Shown: positions 40,482 to 50,880, counted from the stretch's first letter. The stretch is 62,528 nt of DNA from Chloroflexota bacterium (GCA_029782215.1 JAKOVD010000027.1:1-62528); one strand, 5' to 3'. Made by a program: numbers and translations. Notes: generated by a model not told the origin, from the letters alone.

Positions 40482-42743
40482 GTGAAGCATCGCCTTTGTC
40501 TGACGTGCTTGCTGTTTGGGATCGTAGCGGCGCAGGTCCCTGCACCACGTGCGGTCACCTGGGCGGCGCCGCCGGCGCCGGAGACCCGACCACTGGCGCA
40601 AGGCTATGTTTTGGTCAAACTGGATCCCAAGACGTCGCCGGCGATCCTTCCGCCTGGCAGTCACAGGATCCTGGGCGCATGGTACAAGGCGCCGCTTCGG
40701 GCAGGCGAGGACGCTGCGGCAGCGGCGCGGCGGTGGGCCTCCGTCCCTGGGGTTGTGGTCGCCCAACCTGATAGGGTGATCCAGGTTGAACCCGGCCAGG
40801 ACGTGGTCTTCGTCCCCGGGCTGGAGACGCCCGGAAGCGGGCCGGGGTACAGCCTGGAAAGCCTATTCGTACCCAACGACCCCTTCTACTTCTACCAGTG
40901 GAATTTCCCCATGGTCCAGTCCGAGCAGGCCTGGGACATCTCCGCGGGGACAGGGGTGAAGGTCGCGGTGATCGATTCTGGTGTGAGGCCGGGCACCGAT
41001 CTGGCCTGCGCCACCCTGGTGGATGACTACAACGCCATCACGGATGTGAGCGGCTCCGGCGCCGCCATCGACGACCTCGGTCACGGCACGCACGTCGCCA
41101 ACACCATCGTCGAGTGCACCAACAACGGCCTCGGCGTGGCCGGCCTGGCGCTGGAAGTGCAGTTGATGCCGATCAAGGCCCTGGACTCTACGGGAAAAGG
41201 GACGTTCGCGGACGTCGCCAGGGGGCTCGATTGGGCGCGCACCCACGGCGCCAAAGTGGTCAACCTGTCCCTCGGCACGGCCTGTGGCACGCAGGTCTGG
41301 CCGGACTGTGCGGTTCCGGTCATGGACGATGCCATCGCCGCCGCGACCGCGGCTGACATCGTCATCGTGGCGGCGGCGGGCAACGACGATGCGAGCACGG
41401 TGATGTACCCCGCCAATCATCCCGACGTGCTCGCGGTCACGGCAGTCGATGCCGTCATGGCGAAGGCGCCGTATGCGAACCAGGGCGCTGCGCTCGACCT
41501 GGCAGCTCCGGGCGGCGACACCACCGTGGACCTGAACGGCGATGGCTATCCCGACGGCATCCTGCAGCAGACCACGAACGGCGCCGGCAACTGGAACTCC
41601 TACGTCTTCAAGCAGGGCACCTCGATGGCGGCACCGCACGTGTCGGCGGCGGCGGCGCTGCTTCGTTCCCACGTGCCTGGCGCCACCCGCCTGCAAGTGC
41701 AGGCGGCGCTGGTGGACACCGCCCTTGACCTGGGTACACCGGGTGCGGATGTCACCTTCGGCCACGGGCTGGTGCAGGTTGCCGATGCTCTGGCGGCAGT
41801 GGAGGCGGCCGGCGCCACGTCCACGCCCACCGTCACACCGACGGTCACCCCAACTGCCACGCCGACACGGACGCCCACGTCCACGGCTACACCGACGGTC
41901 ACACCGTCTGCCACGCCGACACGGACGCCCACGCCCACGCCCACACCGACGGTCACACCGTCTGCGACGCCGACACGGACGCCTACGGCCACGGTCACAC
42001 CCACGGCTACACCGACGGTCACACCGTCCTCTACGCCCACACGAACCCCCTCACCTACCTTGACCCCAACGCGTACGGCCACGCCAACCGTGGCAAACAC
42101 GCCGACTGCGACGCCCACCCCGACGCCGACGAGGGCGCCCGCGGGTCTGGACATGCAGGTGGTATTCAGTGGTCCCAGCCCGGTGCGGCCGCTCGACCCG
42201 ATCAGCGTGACCGTCGTCCTGAGCAACACGGGTGCGTCATGGATCACCGTGCTGCCGTTGGCGTTCGCCTATGACCCCCTCTACCTCCGCTATGGCGCCA
42301 ACGGTCACTACTCCCTGCCTGTTCCGGATGCCGGCAGTGTGGGCAGGCTCGACTGGACCGATCTCACGGCCGCATCCCTGGCCCAGGATGGCTTCGGCGC
42401 CGACCTCCCCTCCGGGGCGAGCTTCGGCGTTGTCATCTGGCTGACTGCACTCCAAAACACCTCGTCTCTGCCCAGCGCCAGCACCGTGATCAGCGTGACG
42501 GCCGGGCCCGCCACGGCGGACCCTGATGGCGTCGACGGGCCGCTGCCGCCCCTTGCCCTGGCGCCCAGCAGCCAGACCGGCGGCGACGTGACGGTGCGCA
42601 AGCCCACGGGAGTGGGCGTCATGGGGTTCCGCGGCAGTGTTGCCGGGGCCGGAGGCGTGAGCCTGACCTGGGGGACCGCCGCCGAGACCGACATCGGCGG
42701 GTCTACGTGCAGAGGCTGGACGTGGGGACCTGGCGGCGCCTGA
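40482..42743 (+). CDS. Subtilisin-like (S8) serine protease, secreted; reading frame broken near its 3' end
   Basis: An exported protease; 753 residues can be read before the frame is lost. A hydrophobic signal segment starts at residue 5, a propeptide-like part runs to about 130, and the S8 domain has Asp in AVIDSG, His in GHGTHVANT and Ser in GTSMAAPH. A 100-residue Thr-Pro linker made of TPTxTPT units (41818-42140) joins a C-terminal Ig/cohesin-like domain. A one-base loss at 42696-42701 ends the frame with unrelated residues; the natural C-terminus continues in another frame to 42934. The GTG at 40482 has GGAG eight bases upstream. Confidence 0.9.
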   Translation: MKHRLCLTCLLFGIVAAQVPAPRAVTWAAPPAPETRPLAQGYVLVKLDPKTSPAILPPGSHRILGAWYKAPLRAGEDAAAAARRWASVPGVVVAQPDRVIQVEPGQDVVFVPGLETPGSGPGYSLESLFVPNDPFYFYQWNFPMVQSEQAWDISAGTGVKVAVIDSGVRPGTDLACATLVDDYNAITDVSGSGAAIDDLGHGTHVANTIVECTNNGLGVAGLALEVQLMPIKALDSTGKGTFADVARGLDWARTHGAKVVNLSLGTACGTQVWPDCAVPVMDDAIAAATAADIVIVAAAGNDDASTVMYPANHPDVLAVTAVDAVMAKAPYANQGAALDLAAPGGDTTVDLNGDGYPDGILQQTTNGAGNWNSYVFKQGTSMAAPHVSAAAALLRSHVPGATRLQVQAALVDTALDLGTPGADVTFGHGLVQVADALAAVEAAGATSTPTVTPTVTPTATPTRTPTSTATPTVTPSATPTRTPTPTPTPTVTPSATPTRTPTATVTPTATPTVTPSSTPTRTPSPTLTPTRTATPTVANTPTATPTPTPTRAPAGLDMQVVFSGPSPVRPLDPISVTVVLSNTGASWITVLPLAFAYDPLYLRYGANGHYSLPVPDAGSVGRLDWTDLTAASLAQDGFGADLPSGASFGVVIWLTALQNTSSLPSASTVISVTAGPATADPDGVDGPLPPLALAPSSQTGGDVTVRKPTGVGVMGFRGSVAGAGGVSLTWGTAAETDIGGSTCRGWTWGPGGA

Positions 42744-42934
42744 CGGCCGAGCCCATCGACGCCGCCCATCCGGGGGCATCGACAGGCGGCAGCTATCGTT
42801 TTGACGACGCGGCGCCGGAATGCGGATGGTGTACGTACCGGCTCGAGGTCGTCACCCTCGCCGGCGCCAGCGTCTTTGAGCCGCCGATCACGGTCCAGCG
42901 CGGGCCGGCGCTCTACCTGCCGCTGCTGCGGTAG
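42701..42934 (+). pseudogene. Frameshifted C-terminal part of the S8 protease
   Basis: In the frame two bases ahead, the text continues as [14 protein letters not shown] and ends with GPALYLPLLR and a stop. This fits directly after AAETDIGG of the protease, as expected if one base is missing in the GGCGGG run at 42696-42701. The YLPLLR-type end is common in secreted Chloroflexota proteins (recall). It is either a real disruption or a sequencing or assembly error; nothing else is damaged. Confidence 0.8.
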
Positions 42935-42964
42935 AACCAAGCAGGCGCACCGAACCTGTCCAGA

Positions 42965-43711
42965 TCAGCCAAACACGATCCGGTGGATCTGGCGGGTGAC
43001 GCCCGCGGGGTCGTCGGACTGCCACACGCGGCGGCCAATGGCCACCCCGGCGGCGCCGGCTGTCATGGCGCCCTCCACCAGGTCCAGGGTTGAGGTCTCC
43101 GGGACGGTCTTGGGCCCCCCGGCGACGATGATGGGGACGGGCACGGCCCTGACGATCTCGGCAAACTGGGCGACGTCGCCGCAGTAGTTGGTCTTGATCA
43201 CGTCCGCCCCGATCTCCATGCCAATGCGGGCGGCATGGGCGATGGCGCCGGCGTCGAATGACCTGTCGCCCGGCGGCATCATCTCGGCAATGACGGGCAT
43301 CTCATACGGCTCACAGACCTGGATCAGGTCGGCCAGCCAGCGGTAGATGTCGATATCGCCTTCACGGCCAAAGAAGACCGATACCGCCACCGCATCCGCA
43401 TCCATCCGCAGCGCTGTGTCGAGGTGGGCAACCGGCGTCTCCTGGGTACCGCGGTCGCTGAGACCGGCCGTCAGGCTGACGCGCAGGACGAGCGCCACAT
43501 CGGGCCGGAGCACTTGTTCTGCGGCGCGCAGGAAGCCGGGCGAGGCGAGGACGGCGTTGGCGCCGCCGGCAATGACCTGCTCGACGATGGCAGCAGGGCG
43601 GTCCAGACCCTTGACGGGGCCCAGCCAGCCGCCGTGGTCAAGGGGCGAGAGCAGGCAGCGATTGCGCTCTCCGACAAACAGACGACTCATTCGTCTGGCT
43701 TTTCCGAACAT
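42965..43711 (-). CDS. Class I aldolase (FbaB/LsrF/DeoC-like family)
   Basis: A 248-residue TIM-barrel aldolase of the archaeal-type class I FBP aldolase/LsrF family. The Schiff-base Lys is in DVIKTNYCGD; LLSPLDHGGWLGP at the start and IIVAGGPKT plus GVAIGRRVW at the end form the phosphate site. Members cleave fructose-bisphosphate or other phosphorylated ketoses. It is the last gene of the second sugar operon and would split the kinase product. An AAGGAG site fixes the ATG at 43711, which overlaps the kinase gene by 25 bases. Confidence 0.88.
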   Translation of the reverse strand: MFGKARRMSRLFVGERNRCLLSPLDHGGWLGPVKGLDRPAAIVEQVIAGGANAVLASPGFLRAAEQVLRPDVALVLRVSLTAGLSDRGTQETPVAHLDTALRMDADAVAVSVFFGREGDIDIYRWLADLIQVCEPYEMPVIAEMMPPGDRSFDAGAIAHAARIGMEIGADVIKTNYCGDVAQFAEIVRAVPVPIIVAGGPKTVPETSTLDLVEGAMTAGAAGVAIGRRVWQSDDPAGVTRQIHRIVFG

Positions 43712-45222
43712 GGCGACTCCTTATCCTTTAGGGGTACGGTAGAGACCGCGGCCTCGCTGCGCGCCAGGGTCTTGTCGGCGAACTCCGCCAGCAGGCGGTA
43801 GGTTCGATAGGGTTGTTCGTATGGTTCCTGATCGGGGCAGGGCTCATAGGCCGCCGGGGCGCCGAAGGTGCGGGCCAGGGCCTGGTCAAAGCGCTCGCCG
43901 GCATCCAGGGCCACGCAGGCGTAGGCATACAGGGCGCGGGTCACCGTCTCTTCGGCGGCGTACACGTGCACGGGCAGACGGCAGACATCTGCCATCATCT
44001 GCGACCAGCCCGGAGTGGAGGAACCCCCACCGGCCAGGGCGATGGTATCGAGATGGACGCCAAGGCCGGCGAACAGGTCGAGCAGGTAGCGAAGGCTGAA
44101 CGCCACTCCTTCCAGCACGGCGCGCAGCAGCTCGGCGCGGCCGTGGGAGAGCGTGAGCCCGTAGAAGGCGCCGCGCAGACCATCGTTCCAGAATGGGCTC
44201 CGCTCGCCCGAAAGGAAGGGAAGAAAGACGAGACCGCCAGCGCCGGAATCGGTGCGCAGCGCCTGCGTGATGGCCTCGGCGAACGTGACCTCTTTGCCGA
44301 AAAGCATCTGCCATGCCCACTGTACGGCGGCCCCAGTCGTCGAGGACACCCCACCGAGCAAGGGATAGGGCAGAAGTGGGTAGACATAAAGACGGCCGGT
44401 GGGATCGAGGACCGTTCGATCGGCCGGCAAGGGCGCGAAGACCATCGACGAACTGCCCAGGCTGCACGTGACCTGGCCGGGCCGGGGTGGGGCGCCGGTG
44501 ATCAGCGCCAGCACGTCGCCGGCGCCCACCAGCACCCTGGCATTGAGGTTCAAGCCAAAGCGCGCCGCCAGGTCCGGGAGCAGAGGCCCGCCGTCGTCCT
44601 CGGGACGGCGCAGCGGCGGCAGGATCGAGGCGCCGGCCCCGACCAGGTCCATCCGGGAGCGGGCCCAGGTCATGGCGCCCCAGTCGAGCAGGGCCGCCCC
44701 GCCCACTTCGGTGTAATCCGTCAGCAGCTCGCCGGTGAGCCGATAGCGGAGGTAATCCTTGGGCCAGAGGATGCAGGCGCAGCGCCGAAGGGCTTCCGGC
44801 TGGTGGCGGCTCAGCCACAGGAGCTTGGGCAGGGTGTAAGTGGAGTTGAGCTGGTAGGGGGGAAGGCCGAGCTGAGCCTGTAGCTCGGTGGTTTCTGCTG
44901 CTGCCCGGCGATCGAGCCAGAGAATGGTGGGCGGAACAACGTTCCCCTGGGAATCCAGCAGCACCGCCGTGTGCATCTGTCCGGTCAGGACGATTGCTTG
45001 CACCTGGTGCAGGCCGCCGGGCGCATGGGCGAGCTCGGCGAAGCAGCTCTCCAGGGCCTCCCACCAGGCGTGAGGGTCAGCCTCCGCCCAGCCGGGCTGC
45101 GGCGTCGCGTAGGCATAGCGCCGGGCCGCTGTCGCCAGCACCTGGCCCGCGCGGCTGTAGACGACGGCTTTCAGGGCCGACGTGCCGACATCGACGGTGA
45201 GAACAAACGGGGCAGCAGCCAT
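43687..45222 (-). CDS. FGGY carbohydrate kinase (xylulokinase/gluconokinase-like)
   Basis: ATP-dependent sugar kinase of 511 residues. VDVGTSALKAVVY at the start, TGQMHTAVLLD with the xylulokinase-like catalytic region, TILWLDRRA, and ALAGGGSSTPGWSQMMADV at the nucleotide site define the family. It differs clearly from the RhaB-type kinase at 14832. With a dehydrogenase upstream and an aldolase downstream, it would phosphorylate a ketose made by polyol oxidation. The last 30 residues are charged and unlike the family. Confidence 0.9.
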   Translation of the reverse strand: MAAAPFVLTVDVGTSALKAVVYSRAGQVLATAARRYAYATPQPGWAEADPHAWWEALESCFAELAHAPGGLHQVQAIVLTGQMHTAVLLDSQGNVVPPTILWLDRRAAAETTELQAQLGLPPYQLNSTYTLPKLLWLSRHQPEALRRCACILWPKDYLRYRLTGELLTDYTEVGGAALLDWGAMTWARSRMDLVGAGASILPPLRRPEDDGGPLLPDLAARFGLNLNARVLVGAGDVLALITGAPPRPGQVTCSLGSSSMVFAPLPADRTVLDPTGRLYVYPLLPYPLLGGVSSTTGAAVQWAWQMLFGKEVTFAEAITQALRTDSGAGGLVFLPFLSGERSPFWNDGLRGAFYGLTLSHGRAELLRAVLEGVAFSLRYLLDLFAGLGVHLDTIALAGGGSSTPGWSQMMADVCRLPVHVYAAEETVTRALYAYACVALDAGERFDQALARTFGAPAAYEPCPDQEPYEQPYRTYRLLAEFADKTLARSEAAVSTVPLKDKESPCSEKPDE

Positions 45223-45228
45223 GTCCTC

Positions 45229-46269
45229 TCAGGCGGCTTCGCCGTTGACCTCGATCATGATCTTGTGACCAGTGCGGTTCCTGACCATCTCGAAGCCCTG
45301 TCCAAGCTGCTCAAGCGGCAGCACGTGGCTGACCAGCGCCTCTGTCTGGACGATGCCCGCCTCGATGAGGCTGAGGGCGCGGGCCATGTTCTCCGGCGTG
45401 CTGTCAGCCGAGCCAGTGATGATCCACTCGCCGTAGTGAATCTGGTTGGGGTCCAGGTGCACCTGGTCCTTGGGGTAGATGCCGGCAAAGATGTTGAGGC
45501 GGCCCCCCGGCGCCAGGTGCCGCACGACGTCCTCGACCATGCGGGCCGAGCCGACGGTCAAGGCAATGGCATCGGCTCCCCAGCCGTCCGTCGCCTCTTT
45601 GATGAACTGACCCAGGTCCGTTTCATTGGGGTTGACCGTCCAGTCGGCGCCGAGGGCTCGCGCTTTTTCCAGCCTGGCCTCGATGGGATCGGAGGCAATG
45701 ACGCGGGCGCCGAAGGCGCGCGCCACCTGCATGTGCATGAGGCCGATGGGACCAAGACCGACGACCAGCTCCACCTCGCCGGGATAAAGGCGCAGCATGT
45801 CCTGGCCGCGCAGCACGCAGGCCAGCGGCTCCATGAAGGCGGCCGCCTTCAGGCTGGTCTGGGGGCGAAGGACGTGAACGTTACGCTGCGGCACCCGGAC
45901 ATAATCGGCGTAGCCGCCGCCATACTGGAGGAAGGTAGGGCGGAGGCAGCGGTTGGCGCGCCCCGAGCGGCAGGCCCTGCACGTCCCGCACTTGATGATC
46001 ATGTCGGGCGCCACCTTCTGGCCGACCTGGAGGTTCCGCACATTCTTGCCGACGGCGGCCACCCTGCCGGCCACCTCATGGCCGAGAATGCGGGGGAAAG
46101 CCACTGCAGATGACAGACCCGAGAAGGCGCGAACGTCCCAGGGACAGATCGCCGTGTAGGCTACCTTGACCAGCACGTCATCGTCGCCCAGCTCGTGGAC
46201 CGGGACTTGGCGCAGTTCCAGTTGGTTTGGGGCTTCGCACCACATGGCGCGCATGGTTTCGTTTGTCAT
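45229..46269 (-). CDS. Zinc-dependent alcohol (polyol/sugar) dehydrogenase, MDR family
   Basis: A 346-residue medium-chain dehydrogenase. Structural zinc Cys residues are in CGTCRACRSGRANRC, the catalytic zinc site is in AICPWD, GHEVAG and MEPLAC, and the NAD site is VVGLGPIGLMH with an Asp after beta-2 (ASDP), favouring NAD. It resembles sorbitol and threonine-type dehydrogenases. It starts inside the amidohydrolase stop (ATGA) and ends six bases before the kinase gene. Oxidation of a polyol to a ketose is the likely role. Confidence 0.9.
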   Translation of the reverse strand: MTNETMRAMWCEAPNQLELRQVPVHELGDDDVLVKVAYTAICPWDVRAFSGLSSAVAFPRILGHEVAGRVAAVGKNVRNLQVGQKVAPDMIIKCGTCRACRSGRANRCLRPTFLQYGGGYADYVRVPQRNVHVLRPQTSLKAAAFMEPLACVLRGQDMLRLYPGEVELVVGLGPIGLMHMQVARAFGARVIASDPIEARLEKARALGADWTVNPNETDLGQFIKEATDGWGADAIALTVGSARMVEDVVRHLAPGGRLNIFAGIYPKDQVHLDPNQIHYGEWIITGSADSTPENMARALSLIEAGIVQTEALVSHVLPLEQLGQGFEMVRNRTGHKIMIEVNGEAA

Positions 46270-47522
46270 TGTTTGTCTCTTGGAAGGGAGGTTTGGTTTG
46301 CAGAAGCGTCCTGGCCGGCCAGCGCTGGCCAGGCGGAGAGAGGCTGACCGCGCACGTAGATGGCGGCGATGTCAGCCTGGGTGGCGCGGTGAACGACCGC
46401 GCTGACAGGATCGTGTTGGTAACGCAGGTGGGGATCCTCCAGGTCGAAGACGAGGAAGCTCGCCTCTTTGCCCGGTTTTAGGCTCCCCAGGACGGCATCG
46501 ATTCTGAGCGCGCGGGCGCCCTCGATGGTGGCGGCCTTCAGCACCGTGCGCGCCTCCACCGCGGTGGGGTCGTGCGCCAGGCCGCGCCCCAGGCGGGAGG
46601 CAAAATCCATCTCCCGCAGCATGTCGGGGGCAACGAACATGACGTTGTCGGTGCCGAGGGCGAAGCGAACGCCGGCGCGGCGCCAGGCCGCCAGATCCGG
46701 GAAGCCGTTGCCAAGGGTGCCGTTGCAGCGGGGGCAGGCGACGATGATGACACCCTGACGCGCGGCTTGCTGCAAGTCCCCCGCCGTGGCGTGGACCAGG
46801 TGCACCAGGAAGTCAGGGCTCCAGTCCAGGACGCGTTCTACCTGGGTGCGGCCCGTGTGCGCCAGCGAGTCCTGCTGGGCGCTGTCACTCTCGGCGGCAT
46901 GGACGGCGAACACCTTGTCCGGGTAGTCGCGGCGCAGGTGCTGGAGCAGGTCAGGCGGGTAGGCCTCGACGTCCCTCACCCCCAGGCCGTCGGCCACGGC
47001 GAGGATCGCGTGCGCCTGGGCCTGTTGTTCCTCCCGGGACGCGTCTTCGCTCATGCGCCCCAGGATGACGGCGCGGAGGGGCAGATCGGCGGCGGCCCGG
47101 CGCAGCGCCCGCACGCCTGCCAGGCCTTGCTCGCGGAAGTCGCCGCAGGCAATGACGCCGCTCTGGAGCATGTCGATGAGGCCCGTCCGCATCATGCAGG
47201 TCAGGGTCTCGTCGTCGAGACCGGCGAGGAAACGGTGCTTGAGACCGTGGGGCGGATTGACGGTCTCTTCCAGCCGGAGCCCGATGCCCAGTTCCCTGGC
47301 GCCGGTATCGCCGACGTGGGTGTGGGCGTCGACGAACATCGGGCAGAGCAGCTTGCCGTCGAGCGGGATGGTGCGCGCTCCTTCGGGGGGCCCACCGACG
47401 GCGAGCACCCGCCCGTCCTGCACGCACAGGGCCTCGCCTGCGCGCACTTCCATCTCGTCGCCCGCGATGATGCGGGCGCCGGTGAAGGCGATAACCTCAG
47501 ACGATGGGATTGCGGCGCCCAT
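46266..47522 (-). CDS. Amidohydrolase (cytosine/MTA-deaminase-like)
   Basis: A 418-residue zinc-type amidohydrolase with ligands in DAHTHVGD, VHAAE, LVHATAGD and LGTDN, and a C-terminal LKPGKEASFLVFDL segment. It is unusual in a sugar operon: it sits between the permease genes and the dehydrogenase and overlaps the latter. It may remove a nitrogen group from the imported compound, for example a nucleoside or an aminated or amidated sugar, before oxidation. It is only distantly similar to the amidohydrolase at 28581. Confidence 0.88.
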   Translation of the reverse strand: MGAAIPSSEVIAFTGARIIAGDEMEVRAGEALCVQDGRVLAVGGPPEGARTIPLDGKLLCPMFVDAHTHVGDTGARELGIGLRLEETVNPPHGLKHRFLAGLDDETLTCMMRTGLIDMLQSGVIACGDFREQGLAGVRALRRAAADLPLRAVILGRMSEDASREEQQAQAHAILAVADGLGVRDVEAYPPDLLQHLRRDYPDKVFAVHAAESDSAQQDSLAHTGRTQVERVLDWSPDFLVHLVHATAGDLQQAARQGVIIVACPRCNGTLGNGFPDLAAWRRAGVRFALGTDNVMFVAPDMLREMDFASRLGRGLAHDPTAVEARTVLKAATIEGARALRIDAVLGSLKPGKEASFLVFDLEDPHLRYQHDPVSAVVHRATQADIAAIYVRGQPLSAWPALAGQDASANQTSLPRDKQ

Positions 47523-47523
47523 A

Positions 47524-48354
47524 TCAGCCTTTGGTTGCTCCCATCGTGATGCCCTGCACGAAGTAGCGATTCAGGAACAGGGCAATGATCAGCGCCGGGA
47601 TGATGGCGAAGATGCACATCGCCGCCATGATCCCCCAGTTGATCTCGACGGCGCTGAAGGACGCCAGGATGCCAAGGGGGATCGTCTTGGTGCTCGGCGA
47701 GGTGAGCATCAGGGCGAACAGGAAGTCATTCCAACTGTAGATGATGACGTAGAGCGCCGAAGCGACGATGCCGGGCACCGAAAGGGGGAGCGCAATGCGC
47801 AGGAAAGCGCCGAAATGCGACGCTCCATCCACCAGCGCTGCTTCCTCCATCTCCTTTGGCACATCGGCGAAGTAGCTGCGCATCATCCATACGACAAAGG
47901 CGGCATCGAACACGGTGTCGAGCACGATGAGCGCGGCGAAGGTGCCCAACAGGTGGATGTCACGCATGATCAGGTAGAACGGGATCAGCATGGCAACCGG
48001 CGGCACCATCAACAGGAGCAGAAAGAAGAACGAGGCGACGTTGAGGACGCGCGAGCCGGAGCGGGCGATGGCGTAGCCTGCAGGCACGCCCAGGACCAGC
48101 GAGAGAACCGTCGCACCGGTCGAAACGATGATGCTGTTGAGCAGGTAGTGGCCGGTCTTCGAGTTGGCGAGGACCGTCTGGAAATTGCGCAGGGTGAAGT
48201 CAAAGAGGAACCACTTGGGAGGGATGGCAAACGCCTCACGCCCGAACTTGAAGGCGGTGGTCAGCAGCCAGTAGACCGGGAGCAAGAAGAACCCGATGGC
48301 GAGGATGGTCAGCAGGGTCAGCACGACCCTTTCAAGCCTGCTCTTCTTGTACAT
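47524..48354 (-). CDS. Carbohydrate ABC transporter permease (MalG type)
   Basis: A 276-residue inner-membrane permease with six helices and the EAA loop EAALVDGASHFGAFLRIALPL that docks the ATPase. The ATG at 48354 is chosen because it starts just before the first helix and the region before it is not membrane-like. It ends one base before the amidohydrolase start codon region. As in most such operons no ATPase gene is present; these importers usually share a common MsmX-like ATPase. Confidence 0.92.
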   Translation of the reverse strand: MYKKSRLERVVLTLLTILAIGFFLLPVYWLLTTAFKFGREAFAIPPKWFLFDFTLRNFQTVLANSKTGHYLLNSIIVSTGATVLSLVLGVPAGYAIARSGSRVLNVASFFFLLLLMVPPVAMLIPFYLIMRDIHLLGTFAALIVLDTVFDAAFVVWMMRSYFADVPKEMEEAALVDGASHFGAFLRIALPLSVPGIVASALYVIIYSWNDFLFALMLTSPSTKTIPLGILASFSAVEINWGIMAAMCIFAIIPALIIALFLNRYFVQGITMGATKG

Positions 48355-48385
48355 GGCACGAAAATGGGCGGTTGCGGCGGAATGC

Positions 48386-49321
48386 TCAGAGCTGTTGGCG
48401 TTCCAGCACCAGGATGTAGGCGATGGACAGGATGAGGATGACGAGGAGCAGGATGTTGGCAAGCGCGGCTGCGTAGCCCATGTCGAAGAAGGTCATGCCG
48501 ACCGTGTAGATGTGGAAGTTCAGCACGGTCGTCGTTGAACCCGGCCCGCCGCCAGTGGTGGCGTAGATGGTGTCAAAGACCTTGAAGGACTGCATCGTGC
48601 GCAGAAGCAGTGCGACGAGCAGGGTCGGCTTGAGCAGCGGCAGGGTGATGTGGAGGAAGCTCTCCCAGCGCGTGGCGCCGTCAACGTAAGCTGCTTCATA
48701 GGGCTCGAACGGCAGGCTCTTCAACCCTGCCAGGAAGATGATCATCAGCAGCGGGGTCCACTGCCAGACATCGATGAGGATGACGGCAGGCAGCGCCCAC
48801 TTCAACTCGGCCAGGGGACCGTGCCCGACAGCGATGCCTAGCTGTTTCAGATAGAAGGGGATGACGCCGAAATCGGCGTTGTAGAGCGACTTCCAGACCA
48901 GGCCGACGACCAGCGGCGGCAGCGCCATCGGTATCAGCAGAAAGGCGCGGGTGGTACGTATGGTGCGCGATTCGCCGGCCAGCAGAAGCGCCAGCCCCAG
49001 CCCAAAGAGGATCTCCAGGAACACCGTCCCGGCGACGTACATGAGGGTGACGCGCAGGGCGCTGCGGACGATGGGATCGCTGAGGGCCCGCACGTAGTTG
49101 CCGAAGCCAACAAAGGTCTGTACTTGATTGGGGTCTGTCAGCCGGTACTTGAACAGGCTGATGCGAAAGGAAAAGAGCAGGGGGTAGATGGCGATGACCA
49201 CCACAAAAACCAGGAGTGGCAGCAGCATCAGGAGATAGGCCCGCTCTCCGACAAAGAAGCGGCGAATCTGCTTTATCCAGTTGGGGCTGCTGTCAGCCCT
49301 CGCCTTCGGCGTCGTGACCAT
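48386..49321 (-). CDS. Carbohydrate ABC transporter permease (MalF type)
   Basis: A 311-residue inner-membrane permease with six helices, an N-terminal YLLMLLPLLVFVVVIAIYPL segment, and the EAA loop EAAYVDGATRWESFLHITLPL. It pairs with the MalG-type protein that starts 31 bases after it. It follows the binding-protein gene by 60 bases. The ATG at 49321 is used; one at 49354 is also in frame. Confidence 0.92.
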   Translation of the reverse strand: MVTTPKARADSSPNWIKQIRRFFVGERAYLLMLLPLLVFVVVIAIYPLLFSFRISLFKYRLTDPNQVQTFVGFGNYVRALSDPIVRSALRVTLMYVAGTVFLEILFGLGLALLLAGESRTIRTTRAFLLIPMALPPLVVGLVWKSLYNADFGVIPFYLKQLGIAVGHGPLAELKWALPAVILIDVWQWTPLLMIIFLAGLKSLPFEPYEAAYVDGATRWESFLHITLPLLKPTLLVALLLRTMQSFKVFDTIYATTGGGPGSTTTVLNFHIYTVGMTFFDMGYAAALANILLLVILILSIAYILVLERQQL

Positions 49322-49381
49322 GAGGGTGTCCGGGGACGCTGAGGGGCGCCGCAACGGCGCCCCTCAGCGTGGTGAGCGGGG

Positions 49382-50752
49382 CTATTTCCAGTTTTCTTCG
49401 ATCTGCTTCTGGGCGGCTGCCAGGGCGTCTTCGGCCGTCTCCTGACCTACCAGGAAGGCGTTGACGTGTGTACCCAGGGCATCCTCAATGATCGTGTACT
49501 GCGGGATGCGAGGCCGGTAGTCGCCGTCGCCCTTCTCGAACGAGGCGAGGAGGAGCGGCATCCACGGGTACTTCTTGACGATGTCGGGATCGGTCATCGT
49601 GCTGCGGCGGATCGGCGCTCCGTCGTTCTGCAGCCATTCCTTCTGTACCTCGGGGGAGGACAGCCACTTAATGAACTGCCAGGCGCACTCCTGTTCTTCG
49701 GGCTTGGAATCAGCGTTGATGCCGATGCCCCAGCCGCCGAAGCCGTACTTGGGGTCCATGCCCGACTTGACGGGGGCGGCGGCCACGTCCACCTTGCCCA
49801 CGATCGAGGAAATCTCAGGGTTCTCGTAGCCAGCGCGGGCGATGCTCCATCCCTCCATCATGGCGACCTTGCCGCTGCGGAAGGCGGTCTCACGCTGATC
49901 CCACCAGTAGTCGGTCGATCCAGGGGGCGCGTACTTGAACAGTTCGCCGAAGAACTTGAGAATCTCGACGTTCTCTGGCGTGTTGATGGCAGGCTTGCCA
50001 TCCTTGTCAAGGATGTGGCCGCCGTGCTGCTGCACCCAAGCCATGTAGTCCTGGGCCACCGCCGAACCCTTGGCGCCGAGAAGGGCGATGCCGTAGAAAT
50101 CCTTGCTGGCGTCCGTCAACTTCTTGGCGGCGGCCAGCAGCTCATCCTGGGTCTTGGGGGCCTGGATGCCCGCCTGCTCCAGGACGTCTTTGCGGAAGTT
50201 GAGGACATTAGCGTAGCCGGCGAGGGGGTAAGCGTAGTGCTTGCCCTGCCATTCGCCGAGCGTCCAGGCTACCGGCATGATGTCGTCCAACTGCAGCTCG
50301 GCCTTGTCGCGGGCCATGTAGTCGTCCAGCGGCTTGGTGTACTTGTTCTGGCCGTACTCACCCGACCAGACGATGTCAACGGTCATCAGGTCGTAGTTAG
50401 CGGTGTGGCCAACGTAGTCGGCAATGAGCTTCTGGCGCAGGTCGACGTACCCCAGCTCGTCCATGGTAACCTTGGCGCCGGAAGCCTGCTCGAACTTCGG
50501 CACCAGCACCCGGAAGGCGGCGATATACTGATCCGTCATCGCCGCCAGGGTCAGGTTCTGACCTTTGCAGGCCTCCAGGCCCGGCGCCGCTGCCGGCGCA
50601 GCCGTGGGTTGGGCAGGGGCGGCCGTGGGCTGAGCGGGTGCGGCTGTGGGTTGGGCAGGCGCCGGCGCAGCGGGCGCGGCGCAGCCGGTCATGCCCAGGA
50701 TGGTCACCAGGATGACGACCAGACTGAGCGCTTTCCATATCTTGCTGTTCAT
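49382..50752 (-). CDS. Extracellular sugar-binding lipoprotein (solute-binding family 1)
   Basis: A 456-residue lipoprotein; the lipobox MTGC makes Cys24 the anchor. Three repeats of AQPTAAP form a spacer, followed by a family 1 binding domain (ASGAKVTMDELGY, KQ and SGKVAMMEGWSIARAG, FGGWGIGINADSKPEEQ). It would deliver the sugar or polyol to the two permeases. A GAGGAG site precedes the ATG; the frame stays open upstream, but that part has no protein-like features. The gap 50753-50942 holds a GCCGGGCGC/GCGCCCGGC hairpin at 50881-50903, perhaps a partial terminator after the regulator gene. Confidence 0.92.
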   Translation of the reverse strand: MNSKIWKALSLVVILVTILGMTGCAAPAAPAPAQPTAAPAQPTAAPAQPTAAPAAAPGLEACKGQNLTLAAMTDQYIAAFRVLVPKFEQASGAKVTMDELGYVDLRQKLIADYVGHTANYDLMTVDIVWSGEYGQNKYTKPLDDYMARDKAELQLDDIMPVAWTLGEWQGKHYAYPLAGYANVLNFRKDVLEQAGIQAPKTQDELLAAAKKLTDASKDFYGIALLGAKGSAVAQDYMAWVQQHGGHILDKDGKPAINTPENVEILKFFGELFKYAPPGSTDYWWDQRETAFRSGKVAMMEGWSIARAGYENPEISSIVGKVDVAAAPVKSGMDPKYGFGGWGIGINADSKPEEQECAWQFIKWLSSPEVQKEWLQNDGAPIRRSTMTDPDIVKKYPWMPLLLASFEKGDGDYRPRIPQYTIIEDALGTHVNAFLVGQETAEDALAAAQKQIEENWK

Positions 50753-50880
50753 GGCGATGCTCCTCACACTTGAGAGAACGGGAAAGAGAGAAACGGATGC
50801 GGCTCCCGCGGTGTACGGGATGGTTGGTGAGTTCTTCTCCTCAGACAAATAGTCGTGCCTCCCATAGAGCCAAAGGGTTG

